From Lewinellaceae bacterium (GTDB taxonomy: Bacteria; Bacteroidota; Bacteroidia; Chitinophagales; Saprospiraceae), in assembly GCA_020636135.1 (NCBI GenBank), contig JACJYK010000001.1, positions 3,644,501-3,708,500 of the forward strand: a stretch of 64,000 bases of DNA. Direction: 5' to 3'. Under the pieces are notes generated by a model, which was not told the DNA's origin, did not search any database, and saw nothing but the letters and a program-made list of their open reading frames with translations. Each line of letters begins with the position of its first letter. The stretch's first letter is position 1. Both the position numbers and the translations under genes were made by a program. Positions 57,046-64,000 of this stretch are shown in pieces.

Positions 57046-57486
57046 ATGAAAATCCTGATCCCATTCCTATGCGGTGGGCTGCTAACTACACCCATCTTTG
57101 GTCAAACTACCCCGGAAGATTTGATCAAAAAATTCTTTGCGGAATACGAATCATCCGGAGCCAAACCCGCACTGGATCATTTATACGGAATCAATAAATG
57201 GATCGCCCTGAATCAGGATGCTATTGAAAATGTAAAAACCCAATTGGCGGGTATCCATGATATCGTAGGTGACTATTACGGTCATGAATTCATCACGAAA
57301 CAATCCGCTGGTGAAAGCTTTCATCTTTTTTCCTATCTCGTGAAATACGACCGGCAGCCGGTGCGCTTTACCTTTGAATTTTACAAACCGAAAGATCAGT
57401 GGACCCTGTTTAGTTTTTCTTTTGATGAAAGCGTCAATGAAGAACTGGAAGAAGCCGCAAAATTGCAGAATTTACCCAGGCAATAA
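57046..57486 (+). CDS. Small secreted protein, NTF2/DUF-type fold likely
   Basis: The 146-residue protein has a signal peptide (about 1-19, ending FGQ) and a compact domain with TTPEDLIKKFFAEYESSGAK, INKWIALNQDAIENVKTQL, YYGHEFI and a C-terminal FTFEFYKPKDQWTLFSFSFD strand pair. The layout (N-terminal helix, then curved strands) fits an NTF2-like or DUF4440-type fold, but the family is not certain. It is probably periplasmic. The next 220 bases are empty. Confidence 0.65.
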   Translation: MKILIPFLCGGLLTTPIFGQTTPEDLIKKFFAEYESSGAKPALDHLYGINKWIALNQDAIENVKTQLAGIHDIVGDYYGHEFITKQSAGESFHLFSYLVKYDRQPVRFTFEFYKPKDQWTLFSFSFDESVNEELEEAAKLQNLPRQ

Positions 57487-57710
57487 CCCGCAATGACAGC
57501 ACGAAACCAATCTTCCATGATCGTAAATTCCCTCATTTACATCCGGCAATCCCTGAGAATGGCCAAAATAGGCCGTGAGTGTCACCTCATTTCGCTCCTT
57601 GATCCAGAAGCTCCTGATCGATCGACTCCCGGACAGCGAGACGTGAATTTCCGAAACTTCAAAAGGTAAAAAGATTAATTTCAGGGATTCGAAACCTCAA
57701 AACCAAATCC

Positions 57711-58832
57711 ATGTCGCGATTAGGAATCTTTTTGCTGGTCATCATTTCATGTTCTGGTCTTAGCGGTCAAATCACCGTAACCCAGGACATTTTTCCTCAG
57801 GTTGGCGACACGCTGCATTATGCAGTTGATGACCAGCCAGTGAATATCATCATGACACCTCCGGATTTTGCACCGCAAAACTGGGACTTCAGCGGTTTAA
57901 AGCAGGCATCTTCCTTTGATATCATCATGGAAGATGCTCAAACAGGACCGGAGTTTCCAACATTTCCTGGTGCACAATTGGTTTATACCCTGGGGGCAGA
58001 CCGTACCTACCTGGAAGTTAATGGCCAAAATGTTACCGAATTAGGTTTTGTTGGAGATCCGGCCGGTCTGGGCGTCCGGCTGAATTCTGTCTATTACCCC
58101 AGCTATATTCAGATGCGTGCGCCGGTTCAATTCTTCGATTTAGCTGCGACCAGCACGGGTTTCTTAACAGCTTTTCCGACTGGGATTTTACCGGGTGCCA
58201 GTCAATTACCTTTTATTGCCGACTCTTTACGCATCCGCATGTCAACATCCCGCCTGGATGCTATCGATGCTTTTGGTAATCTGACCATTCCCGGCGGCAC
58301 GTTTGAGGTATTACGGGAAAAAAGAACACGCTATAGGGAGCAACGTATCGACGGCAAAATAGCTCCCCTGGGGTGGCTTGATGTAACTGACCTGACGCTC
58401 ACGTATTACCCTACAGCATACCTGGGCGTTGACACCCTCGTCACCTATTATTTCTGGAGCAATCAGAGCAAAGAACCCATTGCGATCTGTTTCACCGACA
58501 ATTCCCAGTTGCGGGTGGTCAAGGTGCAATACAAGAACATCCAGGCCTCGACTACGGCCCTGAAAAAGGAAGAATTGGCGATACCGGTATCCGTTTATCC
58601 CAATCCTGCCGGAGAGGTACTGCACCTCCGCACCGGTGACCTTGCCCTGGACAATTACCGGTTATCGGTGTACGACCTGCTTGGTCGCGAAATCGTGCAT
58701 AAGGAATATGATCAGCTCTCCGGGCATGCAGATCTGACCGTCCGGATGGATGCATGGACATCGGGTACTTATTTCTGTACCCTGTCCAATACGCACGGAC
58801 TCATCGGTCGAACACGATTTATGAAGGAGTGA
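57711..58832 (+). CDS. Secreted protein with T9SS type A sorting domain
   Basis: The 373-residue protein has a signal peptide (1-20), a beta-rich central part of unknown kind (DTLHYAVDDQPVNIIM, NWDFSGL, LTYYPTAYLGVDTLVTYYFWSNQSKEPI) and a T9SS C-terminal domain (VSVYPNPAGEVLHLRTG to GRTRFMKE). It should be exported across the outer membrane. It is followed by a TonB-dependent receptor (110 bases) on the same strand, but the two need not be one operon. No enzyme motif is visible. Confidence 0.82.
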   Translation: MSRLGIFLLVIISCSGLSGQITVTQDIFPQVGDTLHYAVDDQPVNIIMTPPDFAPQNWDFSGLKQASSFDIIMEDAQTGPEFPTFPGAQLVYTLGADRTYLEVNGQNVTELGFVGDPAGLGVRLNSVYYPSYIQMRAPVQFFDLAATSTGFLTAFPTGILPGASQLPFIADSLRIRMSTSRLDAIDAFGNLTIPGGTFEVLREKRTRYREQRIDGKIAPLGWLDVTDLTLTYYPTAYLGVDTLVTYYFWSNQSKEPIAICFTDNSQLRVVKVQYKNIQASTTALKKEELAIPVSVYPNPAGEVLHLRTGDLALDNYRLSVYDLLGREIVHKEYDQLSGHADLTVRMDAWTSGTYFCTLSNTHGLIGRTRFMKE

Positions 58833-58941
58833 TTTAGTTCATTTCCTGAGAGATCCATAGACCATAATTCCAATCTTTATTGGTTTTCCTATGTTTACCC
58901 TCTTATAATTCCATTTTCGGATTAAGTAAATCGTTTATTGG

Positions 58942-61356
58942 ATGTCTTTAAAGAGCACTTATCGCCAAATCATTTATTTGCTGTTCTCTATTCCAGCCGG
59001 AGTATTCGCCCAGACAGACCTGGTTGAAATTTCAGGGACCACCAAAAACAAATCGACAAATGCACCTCTTCCTTACGTTTACGTGGTTCTAAAACAGTTG
59101 CCGGATTCCACCTTCCTGACCGGAACGGTTTCCGATGAAGATGGCTTCTTTGAGTTAGCTTCCGTAAAACCCGGGGAATATATGCTGGAAACATCATTCC
59201 TGGGATTCAGAACCGATCAATCCTACCTTTTTGTCGGTAATAATTCCCCCTATCTGGACCTGGGGGTGCTTTTTCTGGAAGAAACAGCCCAGCAATTGGG
59301 TGAAGTGGTCGTAACGGCGCAACAGCGAGCCATTGCTTCCACAATGGATAAAAAAACCTACACCCTCGGGGATAATGTCAGTCAAAGCGGTGGCAGCGTA
59401 TTGCAGTCACTTAGCAATTTACCGGGCATCACCTCACAGGATGGCCAGGTACAATTACGCGGCAGCAACCAGGTCGTATTGTTGATCGATGGAAAACAAT
59501 CGGCAATCACCGGTTTTGGCAATCAAAAAGGGTTGGAAAACATTCCGGCCTCTGCCGTTGAAAAAATTGAAATCATCAATAACCCTTCCGCCAAATACGA
59601 TGCAAACGGCAATGCAGGTATCATTAATATCATCTTAAAGAAAGAGGAGCAATTCGGCTGGAATGGCAACGTGGGTCTTAGCGCCGGCCTGGGCGCCCTC
59701 TGGATCCGTAAAGAAAATCTCCCGGGTATTCGCCCTCAATACCAAGCAACGCCAAAAGTTAATCCCAGCATTTCTCTGAACTACCGGAAAAACAAAATCA
59801 ACTTATTCCTGCAGGCCGATAATTTATACACGCACACCCTGAACAAAAATGAATTTGTCACCCGTACCTATGATGACGGAACCGTCATCAACCAGCAATT
59901 AAAACGCAACCGCAATACCAATTTTTTCACTTCGAAAATTGGTTTCGATTGGTTTGCCGATGAACGTAACCGGTTGACCGTTGCCGGACTATTCAGCCAG
60001 GAGTCCATCATGGATCGTGGAGATCAGCCATTTTTCAATGCTGCCGGAGAACGCCTCCGATTGTGGCAATTTCTGGAAGATGAAGTGCTGACAGCGGCAG
60101 TCGCTTCCTTTTCTTATGAACACCAATTCAACCATCCCGGGCAGAAGCTGAATCTTGGTTTCAACTACACCTTTGACCGGGAAGACGAAAAGTATTTTTT
60201 CGATAACACCTTACTCGATGCCATTTATAAAGAGTCTTTTTTCCTGATAGCCGATCAGCAGGTAGCCGATTTCAATCTGGATTTTACCAAACCCCTTCGG
60301 CACGGATTACTGGAAACAGGCTTTAAATTTCGGCGCAGGACCATACCCACCAACATGCAGTTTAATCCAAGTGTAAATTCCCCACTCGATCCGGACGCCG
60401 ATGGTAAAGCGACCTATAAGGAGACCATTCCCGCTATTTATGGTAATTACACTTATCAGGTAAAAAAATTGGAGGCAGAGGTAGGGTTACGCATTGAATA
60501 CGTTGACCTGTATTATGAAGTGGATCCAAATCACAATACCTACCGGAGCGATGGATACGATTATTTCCAACCATTTCCCAATATCCGCCTGACATATAAT
60601 TTAAGTGAACGGGATAAACTGTCTGCATTCTATAACCGCCGTGTGGATCGTCCGGATGAAGTGGACATCCGCATTTTTCCCAAGTACGATGACGCAGAGA
60701 TCATTAAAGTTGGCAACCCAGGCCTGAAGCCACAATTCACCAACAGCCTGGAACTTGGTTATAAAAACATCTGGAATGCCGGCTCCATATACGGAGCTGT
60801 TTATCACCGCATGGCTGATGGTACCATTACCCGCATCGCCACCACAGCAGACAATGGCACCCTGATTTACGCCATCACGCAAAATGCCGGTAAGAGTCAC
60901 CAGACCGGTATCGAATTGGTGGTGACCCGGGAGGTTTCTGACCAGTTGACGATCAATCTGAATGCCAATGGTTACCGGAATCAAATCGATGCATTTACCG
61001 TGGTCAACGAATATCCGGTCCCCAATACCTTCAGCGCCAGCGAACAGAAAATCATTTCAGGTAATCTGAAAATGAATGCGACACTTCAATTCGTGAATCT
61101 GACCAATCTTCAGATTACTGCTGTTTATCTGGCCCCGGACATCATTCCCCAGGGGAGGATAGCTGCACGTTTCTCTCTGGATATGGGCCTGAAACGTGGT
61201 ATTCAGAATGGGAAAGGAGCGTTGTTCCTTAATGCCACCGACCTACTGAACACCATGCTCATCTCCAAGGAAATCGATGGTAACACCTTCAACTATATCA
61301 GCACGGATTACTACGAGACTCAGGTCATCCGGGTTGGGTACCAGTATAAATTCTGA
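58942..61356 (+). CDS. TonB-dependent receptor, outer membrane beta-barrel family
   Basis: The 804-residue protein has a signal peptide, a CarboxypepD_reg-like domain (about 30-110: PLPYVYVVLKQLPDSTFLTG, EDGFFELASVKPGEYML, FLGFRT), a plug (GNNVSQ..., LQSLSNLPGITSQDGQVQLRG, NNPSAKYDANGNAGIINIILKK) and the outer-membrane beta-barrel family fold (ends YYETQVIRVGYQYKF). These proteins are often outer-membrane receptors without a SusD partner. The ligand is unknown. A repeat-rich region follows directly. Confidence 0.88.
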   Translation: MSLKSTYRQIIYLLFSIPAGVFAQTDLVEISGTTKNKSTNAPLPYVYVVLKQLPDSTFLTGTVSDEDGFFELASVKPGEYMLETSFLGFRTDQSYLFVGNNSPYLDLGVLFLEETAQQLGEVVVTAQQRAIASTMDKKTYTLGDNVSQSGGSVLQSLSNLPGITSQDGQVQLRGSNQVVLLIDGKQSAITGFGNQKGLENIPASAVEKIEIINNPSAKYDANGNAGIINIILKKEEQFGWNGNVGLSAGLGALWIRKENLPGIRPQYQATPKVNPSISLNYRKNKINLFLQADNLYTHTLNKNEFVTRTYDDGTVINQQLKRNRNTNFFTSKIGFDWFADERNRLTVAGLFSQESIMDRGDQPFFNAAGERLRLWQFLEDEVLTAAVASFSYEHQFNHPGQKLNLGFNYTFDREDEKYFFDNTLLDAIYKESFFLIADQQVADFNLDFTKPLRHGLLETGFKFRRRTIPTNMQFNPSVNSPLDPDADGKATYKETIPAIYGNYTYQVKKLEAEVGLRIEYVDLYYEVDPNHNTYRSDGYDYFQPFPNIRLTYNLSERDKLSAFYNRRVDRPDEVDIRIFPKYDDAEIIKVGNPGLKPQFTNSLELGYKNIWNAGSIYGAVYHRMADGTITRIATTADNGTLIYAITQNAGKSHQTGIELVVTREVSDQLTINLNANGYRNQIDAFTVVNEYPVPNTFSASEQKIISGNLKMNATLQFVNLTNLQITAVYLAPDIIPQGRIAARFSLDMGLKRGIQNGKGALFLNATDLLNTMLISKEIDGNTFNYISTDYYETQVIRVGYQYKF

Positions 61357-61410
61357 GCACTTTAGTTATTACCAAATGTGCAAATATTCAAGGGAGGCAC
61401 GGTATTTTTT

Positions 61411-61446
61411 CAATTCAACATTCAACATTCAACCTTCAACATTGAG
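61411..61446. repeat. TTCAACATT tandem repeat beside a MITE-like element
   Basis: Four head-to-tail copies of TTCAACATT-type units lie 34 bases left of the palindromic element; two more copies (61661-61678) lie 26 bases right of it. The 327-base gap 61357-61683 between convergent genes contains these repeats and the element and no gene. Confidence 0.75.
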
Positions 61447-61480
61447 CCTACTCCGGAAAGTCAATTTCAATAAACCTAAT

Positions 61481-61634
61481 GTCATTTCGACTGTAGGCGA
61501 AGAATGAGCCGAAACGGAGAAATCTAAAAATTGTGATTATTAGATATTTATATATTTCATGTTCAAATAGATCTCTCCACTCGACGCTTTAAGGCGTCTC
61601 GGTCGACCTGCCCGTCTGTTCAGGCGGGGATGAC
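61481..61634. mobile_element. MITE-like palindromic element with GTCAT ends
   Basis: The 154-base segment starts GTCATTTCGACTGTAGGCG and ends GGCGGGGATGAC. The left arm ends GGAGAAATCT and the right arm, reversed, ends GGAGAGATCT, so the two arms are imperfect inverted repeats around an AT-rich core. The right arm contains its own hairpin (CCCGTCTG/CAGGCGGG). It has no coding capacity. Elements with these arms are scattered in many Bacteroidota and look like non-autonomous transposon derivatives. Confidence 0.75.
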
Positions 61635-61683
61635 ATCGGTTTTTCGCTTTTCCGGAGTGCATTCAACATTCAACACTAAAAAT

Positions 61684-63345
61684 TTATTTCCCCTTCTCCC
61701 CTTCCGCCGGCATCTGACTAAATGCCTTCTGCAATTCCGCCGGGGTCAGCTTCCAGTATTCGATAGCTGGGTTCTGTTTAACTTTTTCATTGTATTCATC
61801 GATGAAGTGCTGATTCAGAGAATCGCTGTCATGATATTGGGTGCGCAAGTCCTCCAGTTGCTGATGGAGCTCTTTTTTAATCGCATCGTATGCCGGATCG
61901 TTGTACACATTATGCATTTCCTCCGGATCCTTCTCCAGGTCGTACAACTCCCATTCGTCGATGTCGTAGTACATGTGGATCAGCTTGTATTTATCCGTGG
62001 TGATGCCGTAATGGCGCATCACATTATGCTCGGAAGGGTGTTCGTAATAATGATAATAGTGGCCGGTACGCCAGTCTGCCGGCATCTCGCCTTTTAACAC
62101 CGGCACCAGGCTCCGGCCTTGCATATCCGATGGAATGGGCGTGCCCGCTATATCCAGAAATGTCTCACCGAAGTCCAGGTTGCTAACCATGGCATCACTG
62201 ACCGAGCCAGGCTTGGTGACGCCTGGCCAGCTAAACAGTAGCGGCGTGCGCAGGGATTCCTTATACATCCAGCGTTTGTCAAACCAGCCATGCTCACCCA
62301 GGTAAAAACCCTGATCCGAGGAATAAACGACAATGGTATTTTTATCCAGTCCGGTCTCTTTCAGGTAGTCCAGCACCCGCCCCACGCTCTTGTCGACGGC
62401 AGCTATACAGGCCAGATAATCACGCATGTAGCGCTGATACTTGTAGCGAACCAGGTCATCACCTTTCAAATTCGATTCTTTATAGGCGTCGTAAATCGGC
62501 TTATAGATCTTATCCCATGCTGCCCGTTGTGCATCCGTCAACCCGGGCCACGGTTGGTCGGTCAGCTTGAGATCCTGCTCCATCCGCATGGTCTTGTCGA
62601 TGGTCATGTTATTCAGTGCAGCGGCATGCCGGTCTCCGGAATAATCATCAAACAGTGTTTCAGGTTCAGGGAAGGTGACTCCTTCGTATTTTCCCAGCTC
62701 GTCAGGCCCTGGCTGCCAGTTACGATGAGGCGCTTTATGCCACATCATCACCATAAAGGGCTGTGTGGAATCTTTGACACTGCCCAGCCAGTTGATCGTT
62801 TTGTCGGTAATGATGTCGGTCGTATAACCTTCCATCTCATATTGACCCTGCTGGTTGATAAACTCAGGATTATAGTACCGGCCCTGACCAGGCAAAATAT
62901 CGTAATAGTCAAAACCGGTCGGGGTCCCACCCAGGTGAAGCTTGCCGATCACCGCCGTCTTATACCCGGCTTTCTGCAATTCTTTTGCATACGTATTCTG
63001 GGAAAAATCGAAATGTGACCCAAAGGTATTATCCACAAACCCATTCATGTGGCTGTATTTCCCGGAGAGAATGGTCGCCCGGGACGGGCCGCACAGTGAA
63101 TTGGTTACCATACAGCGCTTGAACAGCATGCCCTGCTTGGCAATCCGGTCAATATTTGGTGTTGGCGCCAGATCTGCCAGTGCACCACCATAGGCGCTAA
63201 TTGCCTGATAAGCATGGTCATCCGCCATGATAAACAGGATGTTGGGACGCTGAGGAGTTTGATCTGCAGCCGGAGAACTGCACTTAATAAACGACAAGGT
63301 CAGGATAAATAAAATTCCACCTGACAGAATGTTCTGACGGATCAT
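61684..63345 (-). CDS. Formylglycine-type sulfatase
   Basis: The 553-residue protein has a signal sequence with Cys22, the N-terminal metal motif RPNILFIMADDHAYQA, and the active-site CGPSRATILSGKY with Cys85 (CxPSR), which must be converted to formylglycine by a sulfatase-modifying enzyme not in this window. AVIGKLHLGG, a VVVYSSDQGFYLGEHGW metal/substrate loop and HYYEHPSEH follow. It should cleave a sulfate ester in the periplasm or outside. Near rhamnosidases and a fucosidase, it suggests a sulfated rhamnose- or fucose-bearing glycan; this is inference. Confidence 0.93.
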   Translation of the reverse strand: MIRQNILSGGILFILTLSFIKCSSPAADQTPQRPNILFIMADDHAYQAISAYGGALADLAPTPNIDRIAKQGMLFKRCMVTNSLCGPSRATILSGKYSHMNGFVDNTFGSHFDFSQNTYAKELQKAGYKTAVIGKLHLGGTPTGFDYYDILPGQGRYYNPEFINQQGQYEMEGYTTDIITDKTINWLGSVKDSTQPFMVMMWHKAPHRNWQPGPDELGKYEGVTFPEPETLFDDYSGDRHAAALNNMTIDKTMRMEQDLKLTDQPWPGLTDAQRAAWDKIYKPIYDAYKESNLKGDDLVRYKYQRYMRDYLACIAAVDKSVGRVLDYLKETGLDKNTIVVYSSDQGFYLGEHGWFDKRWMYKESLRTPLLFSWPGVTKPGSVSDAMVSNLDFGETFLDIAGTPIPSDMQGRSLVPVLKGEMPADWRTGHYYHYYEHPSEHNVMRHYGITTDKYKLIHMYYDIDEWELYDLEKDPEEMHNVYNDPAYDAIKKELHQQLEDLRTQYHDSDSLNQHFIDEYNEKVKQNPAIEYWKLTPAELQKAFSQMPAEGEKGK

Positions 63346-63584
63346 AAGGTAAATGTTAATTCGCGTAATGATAAGATTGCGGTCTTCATAACCAATGCAG
63401 GAAATTACAAATAATTGAATTGTTTTCTGAAAAAGTGGTTCATATCGGTTCTAATGAACAGTTAGATGTTTCCTTGAATAGCCTTGTCACGTTATTTTCC
63501 CGCTATGGTAGATGTGTTTAACCGGAAGTTTAATACGGTTCCAGTGTTAATTGGTTAATTTAGGCATCCAAGGTTTGCCAATTC

Positions 63585-64000
63585 ATGAAAAAGGAATTAC
63601 TGATTTTTCTCACTACCCTGATCCCTGCCATCAGCTCGCTGCAAGCTCAGATCAACCATTGGACACATTTCACCATCGACCGGCCTTTGCCTGGTGACGG
63701 ATGGGGAACTTCAGGCCCGGGTCTCGGCGATTTTGACCACGACGGGGACCTGGATGTAGCCATAACCCGACGTACCGTTAAAGCCATCTACTGGTACCAA
63801 TACTTCAACGACTCTACCTGGATTCCGCATATCCTGTCCCTGGTCACCGATGATGTGGTGACTGCTCTTGGTTGCGCTGTCCTGGATGTAGACCACGATG
63901 GAGACCCGGATTTTGTCAACAATAAAGTATGGTTTGAAAATCCGGGCGATCTGAATGAAAACCCCGATCACATTTGGGCATTCCATCCGTATGGAGGTGG
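63585..64000 (+). CDS. Secreted FG-GAP/VCBS repeat protein (partial, 3' end outside window)
   Basis: From ATG 63585 a signal peptide (to about SSLQAQ, residue 22) leads into FG-GAP/VCBS-like repeats with Ca-binding DFDHDGDLDVA and DVDHDGDPDFVNN motifs spaced by about 45 residues. The reading frame is open to the window end. Such proteins are surface-bound integrin-like propellers, frequently with a T9SS or ASPIC/UnbV domain later; this cannot be seen here. The preceding 239 bases are AT-rich without a clear promoter. Confidence 0.85.
   Translation, partial: MKKELLIFLTTLIPAISSLQAQINHWTHFTIDRPLPGDGWGTSGPGLGDFDHDGDLDVAITRRTVKAIYWYQYFNDSTWIPHILSLVTDDVVTALGCAVLDVDHDGDPDFVNNKVWFENPGDLNENPDHIWAFHPYGG

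Overview
The window looks like a chromosomal segment of a Bacteroidota bacterium, most plausibly of the Saprospirales (Saprospiraceae/Lewinella/Haliscomenobacter type). The signs are three proteins with type IX secretion (T9SS) C-terminal sorting domains, two TonB-dependent receptors with carboxypeptidase-like N-termini, many lipoproteins, few Shine-Dalgarno sequences, and promoters with the Bacteroidota -7 box TAnnTTTG (perfect TTTG-N19-TAnnTTTG in front of the feo operon). No rRNA, tRNA or CRISPR array was seen.

Layout. 1-4.4 kb: iron uptake operon with a membrane-tethered DtxR-FeoA-FeoA fusion and a FeoB cut in two by one in-frame TGA, then a small membrane protein and a rhodanese. 4.5-7.9 kb: a large Dna2-like nuclease-helicase. 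8.2-11.6 kb: a T9SS beta-propeller protein and a GNAT acetyltransferase. 11.7-16.1 kb: an AT-rich accessory island, bordered by 142-bp tandem repeats, with three paralogous secreted proteins (PGTPEW family) and a T9SS-exported Cys-His protein (NCHGYAW motif). 16.1-25.4 kb: carboxylate uptake and use, namely a tripartite tricarboxylate transporter (TctCBA), an FAD monooxygenase with a DUF3237 protein, the MadLM malonate transporter and a MatB-like acyl-CoA synthetase; a GxxExxY protein framed by inverted CGCAAAG repeats sits between the last two. 25.5-36.9 kb: GH29 fucosidase, a signalling/uptake block (response regulator, histidine kinase, PepSY-like protein, TonB receptor), an (alpha/alpha)6 glycosidase and a GH106 rhamnosidase. 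37-44.6 kb: L-rhamnose catabolism, with a divergent GntR regulator, RhaEW, RhaI, rhamnulokinase, an NCS1-type transporter and a 58-residue membrane protein. 45-51 kb: EGF-like lipoprotein, a ferric-reductase/Rieske operon, DUF1080 and GH78. 51-64 kb: YVTN propeller, a second PepSY gene with a TolC remnant, a DUF5009 acyltransferase, two SDRs, small membrane/secreted proteins, a second T9SS/TonB pair, a sulfatase and the start of an FG-GAP protein.

How the parts work together. GH106, GH78, the (alpha/alpha)6 enzyme, GH29, DUF1080 and the sulfatase would strip rhamnose and fucose from a possibly sulfated glycan; RhaI, rhamnulokinase and RhaEW would then turn L-rhamnose into DHAP and lactate. 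No SusC/SusD pair is visible. The strongest new observation is regulatory: three promoters (in front of the response regulator, the PepSY gene of its own operon, and the second PepSY gene 21 kb away) share two direct CAGAATT repeats 11 bp apart with exactly 13 nt from the start of the second repeat to the -7 box, which predicts an OmpR-type regulon. The intergenic spaces hold at least seven unrelated short repeat families and one MITE-like element.
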